Source of the DNA: Marinobacter xestospongiae | GTDB lineage: Bacteria; Pseudomonadota; Gammaproteobacteria; Pseudomonadales; Oleiphilaceae | DNA: 64,000 bases | Assembly: GCF_023156385.1 (NCBI RefSeq) | Contig: NZ_JAKZAK010000007.1 | Location: 1-64,000, forward strand | Direction of reading: 5' to 3' | Shown here: piece after piece, positions 36,719-47,800 of the stretch | Position numbering within the stretch: the stretch's first letter is position 1 | Layout: the number at the start of each line of letters is the position of its first letter | Translations under genes and position numbers: made by a program | Notes under the pieces: generated by a model | What the model was told of the DNA's origin: nothing | The model's input: the letters and a program-made list of their open reading frames with translations, nothing else | The model's database searches: none

Positions 36719-38157
36719 TCTTCCCTGGCAGGGCTGTGCCGCGGTACGGCGCTGAGGCGGTATCCGGTGCAACCGTCGACCGGATGCAGTTGGGCCAGCA
36801 CCCGTACCGTGACCGGGACGGGCTGGTCGTCAGCTCCCAGCAGGTCCAGATCAATGCGTTGCATCTGCCGCTCTTCCCGTGCGGCTTTCAGGGTGGCGAT
36901 AAAGTTGTCCCGGTAGGATGGCGCAACCCGTTGCAGCAGTGAGTGTCCACTGAGCTCGGCCACCGCAATCCTCAGCATGTCGGTGGCGGGCTCGGAAACA
37001 AACCCGATCCGCAGGTCTTCGTCCAGCTCGCAGACAAACCCACCCACCAGCCGGACCAGGTCACGGCTGCGGTCGCCGCTTTCCGCCAGTGCCTGGTGCA
37101 GAATGTGTTTTTCCACGCCAATGTTGTCGAGGCGCTGAGTGAGCTGTTGTCGGCTCTGATCCGCCAATGCCCGCTGGCGCTGGTCCCGGCGTCGGCCTGC
37201 CAGCAGCCAGGCCACCAGTATCGCCGCGAAGGCAGAGCTGGCCAGCCCCACCAGCCAGATGGTTTGCCGGCTGCGGGCGGTGGCCTGCTGGAACAGCCCG
37301 TGGGCGGGCACGGTGGTGACCATCCACTGACGGTTACCGACCCGGACCTCGGTACGCAGTGTCTGTGCGGGCAGGGCTTCACCCGACAGCGGGTATTCGA
37401 ACAACGGGGCTTTGGTGTGCTGGGTCAGGTCATGGACCTTGACTCCCAGCTGGGCGGTGAGTTGACCGCCAAGGGTGGCACCCAGCCAGCGCTCCGGGGT
37501 GATGGCGACGGCGATCACCTCGTTGCCGGAGGCGGGCACAAACAGTCGAATGGTCTGGGCCGGCGTGCCATCGAGCTCCAGGCTGGCCAGCGCGGTGGCG
37601 GTGAGGGTCTGCTCGCTCAGGGTAGTGGCCAGTTCCTGTCGCCACAGCGGCACCGAATCGGCGAGGATGCCGGCGGTGGTGCCACTGGTGCTGCGGGCCA
37701 GGGCCCAGCGTACCACCAGGTACTGGTCGCTCTCGGGAGCGGCATCGTCCGTTGCTTCGGACTGCCAGTCGCGGAAGCGTACCGGTTGCTGGGCTTCCTG
37801 ACTGAGCTGGGCCTCGATAAGGTCCCGCAGGGCATCGGGGATGCGGCGAATCACCTCCACGCCCCGGACATCGGGGTACTGTTCAAGGAAGCCGGTGGCC
37901 TGGTGACGAAACTGCTGTAGCGAGTTGATCCGGGCGTCGGCCAGGCGGCGGGCGCTCTCCTGCATCAATGCCAGGCGTTGTTCCAGCACCAGGGTATAGC
38001 CCAACTGCTGGGCCGCCAGCCAGCGTTCGGTCTGGCGGCGGGTATCGTCCCGACTGCTGACATCCACTTGCCAGGTCAGTAGGGCGCCGGCAAGCACCAG
38101 CGCCAGGGGTAGCAGAGTCAGGGGGGACAGCAGGGGTTTGATGCGCGCCAGGCTCAT
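36715..38157 (-). CDS. membrane sensor with PAS-like tail and no output domain
   Basis: A 480-residue protein: a first helix (LTLLPLALVLAGALLTWQV), a CHASE-like periplasmic region of about 260 residues (RRIPDALRDLIEAQLSQ..., YLVVRWALARST), a second helix (TIWLVGLASSAFAAILVAWLLAG), a coiled coil, then a PAS-like domain (GGFVCELDEDLRIGFVSEPATDMLRI). It stops there: no kinase, GGDEF, EAL or methyl-accepting part follows. GGAG six bases before the ATG supports the start. It may act on a partner or be a shortened cyclase; no frameshifted remnant is visible after the stop. Confidence 0.77.
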   Translation of the reverse strand: MSLARIKPLLSPLTLLPLALVLAGALLTWQVDVSSRDDTRRQTERWLAAQQLGYTLVLEQRLALMQESARRLADARINSLQQFRHQATGFLEQYPDVRGVEVIRRIPDALRDLIEAQLSQEAQQPVRFRDWQSEATDDAAPESDQYLVVRWALARSTSGTTAGILADSVPLWRQELATTLSEQTLTATALASLELDGTPAQTIRLFVPASGNEVIAVAITPERWLGATLGGQLTAQLGVKVHDLTQHTKAPLFEYPLSGEALPAQTLRTEVRVGNRQWMVTTVPAHGLFQQATARSRQTIWLVGLASSAFAAILVAWLLAGRRRDQRQRALADQSRQQLTQRLDNIGVEKHILHQALAESGDRSRDLVRLVGGFVCELDEDLRIGFVSEPATDMLRIAVAELSGHSLLQRVAPSYRDNFIATLKAAREERQMQRIDLDLLGADDQPVPVTVRVLAQLHPVDGCTGYRLSAVPRHSPARED

Positions 38158-38227
38158 GGTCGTCTCCGGAGAATCCTTTCTCACTGTAGACCAGGCCTCC
38201 GGGCTAGGGAAATGGCGGTGGCGCGGT

Positions 38228-39040
38228 TCAGGTCCGGGGCTGGCGCACCACGCCGTAAACCAGCACGAACAGGGCGAAGGCGGACACCACCACCGATGGC
38301 CCGGCAGGGCTGTCGGCAAACCAGGACAGGCTCAGGCCTCCGGATACCGCCAGCATGCCAATCACCACCGCCAGCAGCACCATCGCCTCCGGGGTCCGCG
38401 CCAGCCGTCGGGCGGTGGCGGCGGGAATGATCAGCAGCGCGGTGATCAGCAGTACGCCGACGATCTTCATCGCCACCGCAATCACCAGTGAGAACATCAG
38501 CATCAACGCCAGCCGCAGTCGTTCCACCGGAAAGCCTTCCACCCGCGCCAGTTCCTCGTGGATGGTGGCCATCAACAGGCCGCGCCAGAGCCGGTACAGC
38601 AGGATCAGAATGAGGGTGGCGCCGCCGTAGATCCAGCCCAGGTCGTTGCGGCTCATGGCCAGCAGGTCGCCGAACAGGTAGCCGCTGAGATCCACCCGCA
38701 CCTGGGGCATGAAGCTGAGGGTGACCAGGCCAATGGCCAGGGCGCTGTGGGCGAGGATGCCCAGCAAGGTGTCAGTGGCGAGGGTGCGGCTGCGGGCCAG
38801 TACCACCAGCACCAGCGCCAGGGCAACGCAGGTGCCGGCAATGGCCAGGTTCAGCGGCAGCTGGAACAGGAAACCCAGGGCGATGCCCAGCAGCGCGGAA
38901 TGGGCCAGGGTATCGCCGAAATAGGCCATCCGCCGCCACACCACAAAGCAGCCCAGGGGACCGGCAACCAGGGCGACGCCGAGGCCACCCAGCAGCGCCC
39001 GCCAGAAGAAATCGCCCAGAATCGCATCAATGAACGCCAT
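38228..39040 (-). CDS. znuB: zinc ABC transporter permease ZnuB
   Basis: A 270-residue ABC-3 type permease with about eight helices (ALLGGLGVALVAGPLGCFVVWRRMAYFGDTLAHSALLG is the family signature). It forms the inner-membrane channel for Zn2+ uptake with ZnuC. The start at 39040 lies inside the end of znuC (14-base overlap), a sign of coupled translation. No znuA solute-binding gene follows; the next gene is the sensor on the same strand, 70 bases on. Confidence 0.9.
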   Translation of the reverse strand: MAFIDAILGDFFWRALLGGLGVALVAGPLGCFVVWRRMAYFGDTLAHSALLGIALGFLFQLPLNLAIAGTCVALALVLVVLARSRTLATDTLLGILAHSALAIGLVTLSFMPQVRVDLSGYLFGDLLAMSRNDLGWIYGGATLILILLYRLWRGLLMATIHEELARVEGFPVERLRLALMLMFSLVIAVAMKIVGVLLITALLIIPAATARRLARTPEAMVLLAVVIGMLAVSGGLSLSWFADSPAGPSVVVSAFALFVLVYGVVRQPRT

Positions 39041-39800
39041 GGTGACTGCAGCCCTCGGCAGGTTGGGACTCGACCACGTCTCCGTGAAGGTCGTGACGAT
39101 GGTTGTGATGGTGGTGGTAGACCGCCAGGCTTTCCGCCACGGTCTGGCCGAAGGTCTCGATAAACGCCGGATCGGTGGAGATGTCGGCAGGGTAGCCACT
39201 GCAGCAGACATGCTGGTTGAGGCAGATGACCCGGTCGGTGGCGGCCATCACCAGGTGAAGGTCGTGGGAGATCATGATGACGCCGCAGTTGAGCCGGTCC
39301 CGGAGGGCGCGGATCAGGTCGTAGAGGGCGGCCTGACCGTTGATGTCGACGCCCTGGGCCGGTTCATCCAGCACCAGCAGGTCGGGGCTGCGGGCCAGGG
39401 CGCGGGCTAACAGCACCCGCTGTTTTTCACCGCCGGAGAGATGGTGGACCGAGGCCTCGAACAGGTGATCAACCCCGGTCTGGGCCAGGGCCTGGCGGCA
39501 GGTATCGGCGGACTCACCGGTGAGCATCAGAAAGCGGCGCACGCTCAGGGGCAGTGTCGGTTGCAACTGCAGATGCTGGGGCACGTAGCCGATGCGGGCC
39601 TCCGGTTTACGCCAGATGGTGCCGCTGGTGATGCGCTGGATGCCCAGTACCGATTTGATCAGGGTGGTTTTGCCAGCACCGTTGGGGCCGATGATGGTGA
39701 CAATGTCCCCGCGGTTGAGGGTCAAGTTGATGTGGTCCACCACCGGCGGGCCATCGAAGCGGACACAGACGTCGCTCAGCGTTACCAGCCGCTCAGTCAT
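39027..39800 (-). CDS. znuC: zinc ABC transporter ATPase ZnuC
   Basis: A 257-residue ABC ATPase with Walker A GPNGAGKTTL, signature LSGGEKQRVLLARAL, Walker B LLVLDEPAQGVD and the switch histidine in ISHDLH. A His-rich tail (VYHHHHNHRHDLHG) fits zinc handling. It powers ZnuB. The gene overlaps the end of zur by 8 bases and znuB by 14, forming zur-znuC-znuB. Confidence 0.91.
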   Translation of the reverse strand: MTERLVTLSDVCVRFDGPPVVDHINLTLNRGDIVTIIGPNGAGKTTLIKSVLGIQRITSGTIWRKPEARIGYVPQHLQLQPTLPLSVRRFLMLTGESADTCRQALAQTGVDHLFEASVHHLSGGEKQRVLLARALARSPDLLVLDEPAQGVDINGQAALYDLIRALRDRLNCGVIMISHDLHLVMAATDRVICLNQHVCCSGYPADISTDPAFIETFGQTVAESLAVYHHHHNHRHDLHGDVVESQPAEGCSHHGVH

Positions 39801-40284
39801 CGTCGGTGTCCGCACGGCAGTTGGGGCACTGGCCGGCAATTTCGATAGTGGTGTCTTCAGGCTGGAAGCCTTCGCCGGCTGCTGCGCTGCGGACGGCGTT
39901 ACTGACGTCCGGTGCGGTCAACTCCAGAGCGTTGCGGCAGTGCCGACAGATCAGGAACACACTGGTGTGGTGTTCGCCAGCGTGATTACAGCCGATGAAC
40001 GCGTTCAGCGAGGCAAGACGATGCACCAGCCCGTGCTGCAGCAGAAAATCCAGCGCCCGGTAGACCGTGGGTGGCGCGGCGTTGTGGCCGTCCTCGGCCA
40101 GCGCTGCCAGCAGGTCATAGGCGCCCAGCGGTTTGTGGGATTGCCAGATCAGCTCCAGCACCCGCTCCCGGGTCGGCGTCAGCCGCGCGTTCTGCGACTG
40201 GCAGATACTGCGGGCGTCGGCCAGCGCCTGACTGACGCAGGCGGCGTGGTCGTGAGGGCGATAGGGCAAGGCGTTGCTAGACAT
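39793..40284 (-). CDS. zur: zinc uptake regulator Zur (Fur family)
   Basis: A 163-residue Fur-family repressor. The N-terminal winged helix (RLTPTRERVLELIWQSHKPLGAYDLLAAL; PPTVYRALDFLL) is followed by metal sites: HHTSVFLICRHC and the late CPNC pair give the structural zinc, and GCNHAGEHH the sensing histidines. With zinc bound it represses zinc uptake genes. It leads the zur-znuCB operon, and a Zur box lies just upstream, so the operon should be self-repressed. Confidence 0.92.
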   Translation of the reverse strand: MSSNALPYRPHDHAACVSQALADARSICQSQNARLTPTRERVLELIWQSHKPLGAYDLLAALAEDGHNAAPPTVYRALDFLLQHGLVHRLASLNAFIGCNHAGEHHTSVFLICRHCRNALELTAPDVSNAVRSAAAGEGFQPEDTTIEIAGQCPNCRADTDDD

Positions 40285-40306
40285 GATGACCGCACGTTTG
40301 GGGAAA

Positions 40307-40325
40307 GATGAAACATTATAACATC
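40307..40325 (-). promoter_or_regulatory. Zur box
   Basis: GATGTTATAATGTTTCATC on the minus strand (40307-40325), 23 bases before the zur start. It matches 12 of 15 core positions of the E. coli Zur motif TGTTATAATATAACA and is partly palindromic. It should govern zur-znuC-znuB. Confidence 0.75.
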
Positions 40326-40366
40326 CAGCCCTACGGTCGTCATGACAGCGTCGCCATCGTTCCCGA

Positions 40367-40834
40367 TCAGTGGGTCCGCGCGGCTTCCAGTGCCAGCTGC
40401 TCGAGGTATTCCAGGTTGGGAATGCTGACGTGCTCGCCTTCCACGGTCACCATCATCAGGTCGGCGGGGCCGGCCTCGTCATCCACCGTCTGCACCTGAT
40501 CGCTGGCCAGCCGGGTCTGGCTGGGAATGCCCTGGGTCACCACCGCCAGAAACGGCAGGCTGCCATGGTTCTTGCCAATGGTGTTGAGTACCGCAATACG
40601 GCCGCGGTTGCCGGTGGGCATCCGTGCCTCACCGCCGTTGGCGGCGTCATAGGAGATCACCGGCAGCCGCTGGCCCCGCCAGTCCAGGTCGCCCAGCAAC
40701 CAGGCCGGAGAGTCGTCGCGGGCCTCAATGTGGTTGCAGTCGACAATCTCCGCCACCGAGACGTTGGGCAGCAGCAGTTGCCGCTCACTCATCGGGATCA
40801 TGACGCAGGGGAGGATGTGGCTGGTGTCATTCAT
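40367..40834 (-). CDS. chpC: CheW-like protein ChpC
   Basis: A 155-residue CheW-domain protein (QLLLPNVSVAEIVDC; WLLGDLDWRGQRLPVISYDAANG; LASDQVQTVDDE) like ChpC of Pseudomonas, which links receptors to the ChpA kinase. GAGG before the ATG and an 11-base gap after chpB place it in the Chp operon. ChpD and ChpE, which follow ChpC in P. aeruginosa, are not present here; zur lies upstream instead, 82 bases beyond the chpC end. Confidence 0.85.
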   Translation of the reverse strand: MNDTSHILPCVMIPMSERQLLLPNVSVAEIVDCNHIEARDDSPAWLLGDLDWRGQRLPVISYDAANGGEARMPTGNRGRIAVLNTIGKNHGSLPFLAVVTQGIPSQTRLASDQVQTVDDEAGPADLMMVTVEGEHVSIPNLEYLEQLALEAARTH

Positions 40835-40845
40835 GGTTCGGTTCC

Positions 40846-41898
40846 TCAGGCGGAATCCCGTTGGTGCCGGCGCTTGAGCAGGCAGGATTCTTCAATGGTT
40901 TTGACGAGTTCACGGGCCAGTTGCGCTGGCGTCCCGGTAAAGCTGGTGCAGCCGGTTTCCGCCACCGAGTCCGGCATGGAGCTGTTGGCGCAGCTGGCGC
41001 TGTCCTGGACCCAGATGCGACCACCGTGGGCACGCAGCAGTGGCGCCGCGATGGCGCCATCGTTACCCATGCCGGAGAACAGGATAGCGTGACAGCGGGG
41101 GCCGAAGTGATCGCCGACGTTCAGCAACACCTGGTCGATTGAGGGACCATAGGGGCCGGGCCAGGGAGTGTCTTTCTCGGTCAGGGTTCCCTGATGGCTG
41201 AAGGTCCACTCATGGTCCACTGGCAGCAACACCACGTCGCCGTTGTTGACGGTCATGCCCTCCTCGGCGTGGCGGAGGCGGTAATGGGCGTGTCGCCCCA
41301 GCACCCGGGTCAGCACCTCGGTAAAGTTGCCGTCGATGTGCTGGGCGTAGACGAAGCCCACCGGCAGGCCGGCGGGCAGATGGTCGAGAAAGTCCTTGAC
41401 CGCAGCAGGTCCACCCAGGGACGCGCCCAGTACCCAGACTTCCTCTGCCGGCCGGTCCTTGGCTCCGGGGGTGATCCAGTGCGGCAGTTCCAGGTTGTCG
41501 GCAGGGGCCGGGTCGGTGCTGGCGAGTTCTTCCAGGCTGTCTTCGGAATCCAGTTCCTCCAGCGACCCCAGGTGTTTCTCCAGCTTGTGCTGCAACCGCC
41601 GTTCCCAGCGGAAGTAGTCGGTGCCGCCGGGCCTGGGCGCCGGGTCGACGCCGAACAGTACCGGGGCGTCGGTGTTGCCCAGTAGGTGATCAAACAGTGC
41701 CGGATGGTCGGCCTCGTCCTCCAGGGTGATCAGCCACAGCTGCGCGTCGGGCAGTGGTGAGTACACCAGCAGGCGGCTGGGGTCGCCGCTGAAGCCGCCG
41801 GCCAGGCCGAACTTGGCCAGCGCCTCCTGCAGCCGGTGGCGCTGGAGAACGCTGTCGGAAACCACCGCCACCGTGGGACGGCCGCACCGGCTGGCCAT
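40846..41898 (-). CDS. chpB: chemotaxis methylesterase ChpB
   Basis: A 350-residue CheB-type protein: an N-terminal region of about 150 residues, then the methylesterase domain with catalytic GASLGGPAAVKDFLD (Ser), YAQHIDGNF (His) and FSGMGNDGA (Asp). It removes methyl groups from PilJ to reset the receptor. The N-terminal part does not show a clear receiver aspartate. Its ATG overlaps the chpA stop by one base (TGATG). Confidence 0.88.
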   Translation of the reverse strand: MASRCGRPTVAVVSDSVLQRHRLQEALAKFGLAGGFSGDPSRLLVYSPLPDAQLWLITLEDEADHPALFDHLLGNTDAPVLFGVDPAPRPGGTDYFRWERRLQHKLEKHLGSLEELDSEDSLEELASTDPAPADNLELPHWITPGAKDRPAEEVWVLGASLGGPAAVKDFLDHLPAGLPVGFVYAQHIDGNFTEVLTRVLGRHAHYRLRHAEEGMTVNNGDVVLLPVDHEWTFSHQGTLTEKDTPWPGPYGPSIDQVLLNVGDHFGPRCHAILFSGMGNDGAIAAPLLRAHGGRIWVQDSASCANSSMPDSVAETGCTSFTGTPAQLARELVKTIEESCLLKRRHQRDSA

Positions 41899-44800
41899 CA
41901 GTTGTCACCGGTCAACCGTTCAATCGTGTCAAGCAACTCGGATTCCTGGAACGGTTTGCCCAGGTATTCGTTGACACCGATCGACAGGGCCCGCTCCCGG
42001 TGCTTCTGACCGGTTCGCGAGGTGATCATGCAAATCGGGGTGTCCCGGAGAGCCTCGTCGTGGCGTACAAAACTGGCCACTTCGAAACCGTCCATCCGCG
42101 GCATCTCGATATCCAGCAGGATGATATCCGGCCGGTGGTCCTGCAGTTGGGCGACCGCATCGAGGCCGTCTTTCGCGGTGACCACCTCCATGCCGTTGCG
42201 TTCCAGCAGGCGTGAGGTCACCTTGCGAACCGTGACCGAGTCGTCCACCACCATGACGACGGTTGCGCTCTCGTCGCGGCGGCCGGATTCCTGGGCGCCT
42301 TCCTGCTCGGCCAGACGCTGGCGCTCGGACAGAATGTCGGAACGGATCATCGCCGGCAGATCGAGGATCACTACCACGTTACCGTCACCGAGGATGGTTG
42401 CCCCGGATACGCCCCGGACTGAACTGAACTGCGGTCCGAGGGATTTTACAACGATCTCGCGGGAGCCCATCAGGCTGTCCACCTGCAGCGCCATTGGCTG
42501 CTCGGCGCCGCGCACCAGGATCACCGGCAGCGGCAGGGCCTGGCCCTGGAGCTTGGGCTGGTGGTCACTGTTGAGCAGGCTGCCGAGGTACTGTAGGCGG
42601 TACTGCTGGCCGGCGTATTCGTACATTGGCGCTTCCGGCTTGTAGTACTCCTCCAGCTCGTAGGTGCTGACCCGCACGATGCCTTCGATGGTATTCAGCG
42701 GGATGGCGTAGAAGTCCTCGCCGGTGGACACCATCAGGGCGCGGTTGACCGATACCGTGAACGGCAGGCGCACGGTGAAGGTGGTGCCACGGCCGACCGC
42801 CGATTCGATGTCGAGGGCGCCGCCCAGCTGCTTGATCTCACTGGCAACCACGTCCATTCCGACACCACGGCCGGAAATCTGAGTCACCTGCTGGGCGGTG
42901 GAGAAGCCCGGCTGCAGGATGAACTGCAGGATCTCACGATCGCTGAGATCCTCATCCTCCCGCATCATGCCCTGGCGCACCGCCTTGTCGCGAATCACGC
43001 TGGTGGGGATGCCCTTGCCGTCGTCGACCATCCGCAGTACCACATCACCGCCCTCACGGGTCAGTGACAGCACCACCTGACCGGTGTCGGGCTTGCCGGC
43101 GGCCTGACGGTCGGCGGGGGCTTCGATGCCGTGATCGAGGGCGTTACGCAGCATGTGCTCCAGCGGGGCAATCATCCGTTCGAGGATGTTGCGGTCCATT
43201 TCGCCCTCGGCGTTGCGAACGTCGAATTCCACTTTCTTGCCCAGCTCGCCGCTGATCTGACGCACGATCCGCCGCAGTCTTGGCACCATCGACGCGAACG
43301 GAATCATCCGCGTCTTCATCAGGCCTTCCTGCAGTTCGGTGTTGATGCGGGACTGCTGCACCAGCAGGGTTTCGGTATCGCGAATCCGGTCCGCCAGGGT
43401 TTCCCGCAGGTCCGCCAAATCCGATGAGGACTCGCTCAGGGCCCGGGACAGCTGCTGGATGGAAGAGTAGCGGTCCATCTCCAGCGGGTCGAAGTCGTCG
43501 CCGTAGTCGGGGCCATGCTCGCGCTCGGTGCGGAACAGAATCTGGGCCTCGGTCTCGATGTCCATCCGCCGTAGCTGCTCGCGCAGACGCTCGATGGTGG
43601 CGGCCATCTCGTCCAGAGTGTGGCCGAAATCACTGGTCTGCTGTTCCAGGCGGCCACGGGTAATACTGGTTTCCCCGGCCAGGTTGACCAGCTCGTCCAG
43701 CAGCGGCGCCGATACCCGGATCGACTCCTGATTGCCGCCACGGTTGGCGGCCTTGGCTTTCTTGGCCGCCGGCTGAGCCGGTTTGGGCGCCGCCGGTGCC
43801 TTGGCCTTGGCAGGCTTGGCCGGGACCTGGGTGGCTGCCGGCGCCGGCGCTGGCTGGGTTGCCGGCTTGGACGCGGGTGTTTCCGGGGTCGCGGCCTGGC
43901 TCTGCTGCTCGTAACGGTCGCGAACGTCGCCGACCTGGGCGACCAGGGCGTCGTAATCCCGGGTAATGGTCTGCCAGGTGGCCTCGTCCGGTGCTTCCCC
44001 GCCGAGCGCGATCAGCTGGGATTCCAAGCCATGGGCCTGATCCCCCAGTTTTGGCAGCTGCGACAGGCGAGCGCCGCCCTTGAGGGTGTGAAGTACCCGC
44101 TGGGCTTCCTGGTTGAAGTGGTTATTGGCCGGCTCCTTGTGCCAGTCGGCCAACAGTTGCTCGAGCTGATCGATCAGCTCGCCGGCTTCTTCCAGGAAGA
44201 TCTCGATCACTTCCAGATCGGGCGCGTCGTCGTCCTGGGCGGTGGCGTCACTGGGCGCAGACACTTCGTTACCGCCGCGGACCTCACTGAACGCCTCCAG
44301 CAGGGTGGTTTCCGGGGGTGGCTGGTGGCCTTCTTCCAGGGTCGCCAGCATGCGCTTGAGGGCGAGGTTGGCACGACTGCTCAGTTGCAGCACGGTGTCC
44401 TGGTTGCCGGTACCACTGATCAGCGCTTCCAGCGTTTCTTCCCAGCCCTGGGCCAGATCGGCCACGCTGTCGACGTCCGCCAGGCGGGCACCGCCCTTGA
44501 GGGTGTGCAGTTCCTGCTGCAGCTGGGTAATGCCAGTGAGCTGTTCGGGCTCTTCGCGCCATTGCGCCAGGCACTCGTTGATGGCCTCGTGAATCTCCAG
44601 GCCTTCATCGAGGAAGATACCAATCAGGTCTTCGTCCACCGGCTCCAGATCCGTCACCGGTGACTGCTCGCGGCTGGCCGCGGCTTCGGTTGACGCGGCA
44701 GGTGCATCCTTCACCGAGGGAGCTTCAACCGGGGCACCGTCCATCACCGCACGGACCTCGGCCACCAGCTCCTGGGCTGGTGGGCAGGGCTTCTGGGTGG

Positions 44801-47800
44801 CTACCTGTTCCACCATCTGGGCCAGCCGATCGTGGCAGGCAAAGAGCAGGTTTACCATCGGCTCGGATGCGGCCAGGCGACCTTCCGCCACCTGCTCGAA
44901 CAGGTCCTCCAGCACGTGGGTGAGGTCGCCAATGGCATCGACGCCGGCCATGCGGGCGCCACCCTTGAGGGTATGGACGTCACGCTGCAGCTCGGCGGCG
45001 ATGTCCCGGTTGTCCGGGTTCTCGCTCCAGCTGTGCAGGGCACTGCCGGTGGAGTTGATCAGGTCGTAGGCTTCTTCCAGGAAGATGCCCACCAGTTCCG
45101 GGTCCAGCTCGGAGAGATTGAACTGGTCGTTGTGGGTCTCTTCCGGGATTTCCGCCGCTTCCGGTTCGGCCGCAGAGGCCGGCATTTCGGGGAGCTCCAA
45201 CTCGATCTCGGTGTCCCCCACCGGTGCCGGGCTGTCGTCGCTGAGGGCATCACGCAGCGCCTGCAGCAGTTCCGGCGCAGCCGGACAGGCGCCCCGATCG
45301 GCGATGGTCTCGACAAAGGCGGCCAGTTGATCGTGGGCACGCAGGGCCAGCTCGGTGCGGGCCGGGGTCGCCGCCAGACGGCCCTCGACGATACGCTCGA
45401 ACAGCGTTTCCATCTCGTGGGCGATGTCGGCAACCGGGGTAATCTCGGCCATGCGGGCGCCACCCTTGAGGGTGTGCAGCTCCCGCTGCAGTTCTTTCAC
45501 CAGATCGGCCTGTTCAGGCTGCTCCTGCCACTGGTACAGCAGTTCGGCACTGGTGTTGATGATCTCGCCGGCTTCTTCGAGGAAGATCTCCGCCAGCTCC
45601 GGGTCCAGACCTTCCAGACCGCTGTCGCCGGACTCGGCGCTCTCGGTGGCTGCGGAGTCAGCGTCTGCCGCCCCTTCACCGGCACCGGGACCGGCATCAG
45701 CGCTGGCATCCGCATCGGGACTGGCTTGTGGTTCCGGCTGCTCGCCCCGCAGGTAACCCTGGATGGCGGCGATCAGTTCGTCGGCCGGTTCCGGGGACTG
45801 TTGCTGTTCAATGCCGTCCACCATGTTGGCCAGGCGGTCGTGGCACAGGAACAGCAGGTCGCCGAGGGTGTCATTGGCTGTCAGCTGGCCGTCGGCCAGG
45901 CGCTCGAACAGGGTTTCCAGCTCGTGGGCAAGATCGCCCACCGGGGCGATGTCGGCCAGCCGTGCGCCACCTTTGAGGGTGTGCAGGTCCCGTTGCAGGC
46001 CGCGCAACAGCTCGTTGTTGTCCGGCTCGGACTGCCACTGCTGCAGTGCTTCGCCGGTGCTGTCCACCAGGTCGCGGGCCTCTTCCAGGAAGATGGCTGC
46101 CAGTTCCTGGTCGTCGTCTTCGTCCAGTGCCGGCAGCTCCGGCAGCTCATCGTCCTGCTCCGGCAGGGTCAGCTCAAGGCTTTCGTCGATGGCTTCCAGG
46201 TCGCTGTCGAAGGCGTCGCTGAGTTCGTCACTGGCGGCGCTGTTCGCCAACTGCTCCTGCAGCTGCTGCAGTTGCGACATCAGCGCTTCATCCGGCACCG
46301 TCGCCAGGCCAGCGGCAACCTGATCCATCATATCGATGAGGTGGTCATGGCCGGCCTTGGTGGTGGTGAAGAAATCGGCGTCCGGTGTGACCTGGCTGAG
46401 TTTGGCGTGTTCGTAGACCGCGGCCAGGGAACCGGCCAGATCGGTGACGTCGTTGAGGCCAACCTCGCGCCCGCCCTGGGCCAGGTGTTGCAGCTCCTGG
46501 ATCAGGGTGTCGAGACGGGCGTTCCGGTCCGGATGACCGGCCCAGTCATCGAGAATGTTGTCGGCATCCAGCAGGATGTCCAGCCCCTCGTTGAGGAACA
46601 GCTGCACCAGTTGTGGATCGGTCTTGGGTTTGACTTCGCTGACTTCGGTCTCACGCAGGTTGCCGACGGTGTGGGCCGCCAGTTGCGCCAGGCGCTCCAG
46701 GAAGTCGTCGGTGCCGGCCAGTTCCGCCTGCGGGTTCTCGCGGATCTGGGCCAGGCCCTGCATGATGAATTCGCAGGCGTCGGCCATCAGTGCCAGGGCT
46801 TCGCGGTCAGCCTTGAGATTGGCGGCACGGGCGTCTTTGACAAAACGTTCCAGCGGCGTAATGACCCGGGCGATGGGGTCGATGGACGCGGTGTGGGCGC
46901 TGCCCTTGAGGGTATGCAGCGCGCGGGAGACGTCGTCGGTGTAGCTGGCGGTGGCCTTGTCGCCGGCGGATTCGAGGAAGTCCTGCAGGGTTTTGAGGTG
47001 GGTTTCCGCCTCACTCTCAAAAATGTCCAGCAGCACCGGATCGGCCAGATCGTCTTCGTCCAGGCTCAGATCGCTGCCGTCCGCCGCCATGGTTTCCGCC
47101 GGCTCCTGCTCGTGCTCATCGTCGTCGGCGCCGGGCATGCTGCGGGTATCGGGGATATCACCATTGGCCAGGGCGTTGGCCCGGGACTCCAGCGGCGCGG
47201 TGTCGATCGAGGCCGGCCGGCGTAGCTCGAAATCTTTGACCAGACCGGGCACTTCCTCGGTGACGTCGGTCAGCAACCGGGCAACATTCTCGTTCATCAG
47301 GATGCTGCCATCGATGACCCGGTTGAGCATGTTCTCCACCGCCCAGGCCAGTTCGCCCACGGCGTTGGCGCCGACCATCCGGCCACTGCCCTTGAGGGTA
47401 TGGAAGGCACGGCGGATTTCGGTGAGGGCGCTGCGGTCATCAAGCTGACGCAGCAGCATGGGCAGGAACTCACGGATGGTGTCGAGCACTTCCGCGGCTT
47501 CCTCGATGAAAATCTCGACAATCTCATCGTCGATCAGGTCGTCTTCTTCGGCCTCCGGTGCGCTGACGGTTGCGGCTTCCGCCTCGTCGGCGGTGTCCGG
47601 CTCGGTGACCGGGGCCTCGACTGTTTCGTTGGCGGCTTGCGGCGCTGCGGCAGGCGCCGTATCCGCGCTGATCTTGCTGGTGGTGGCAAGGGCTTCGGCG
47701 CGTTCAATCAGCCCGGCGACATCGCCGTCGGCTCGACCCTGGCGGAAGTCCTGGATCAGCTGGGGCAGGCGCTCGTTGACTTCGTCCACCAGGGTGAACA

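Noticed and set aside
44832..47225. 797-residue open frame on the plus strand inside chpA
   Set aside because: It is antisense to chpA, with Gln/Val/Gly-rich text typical of the mirror of a biased gene; no ribosome site or domain.
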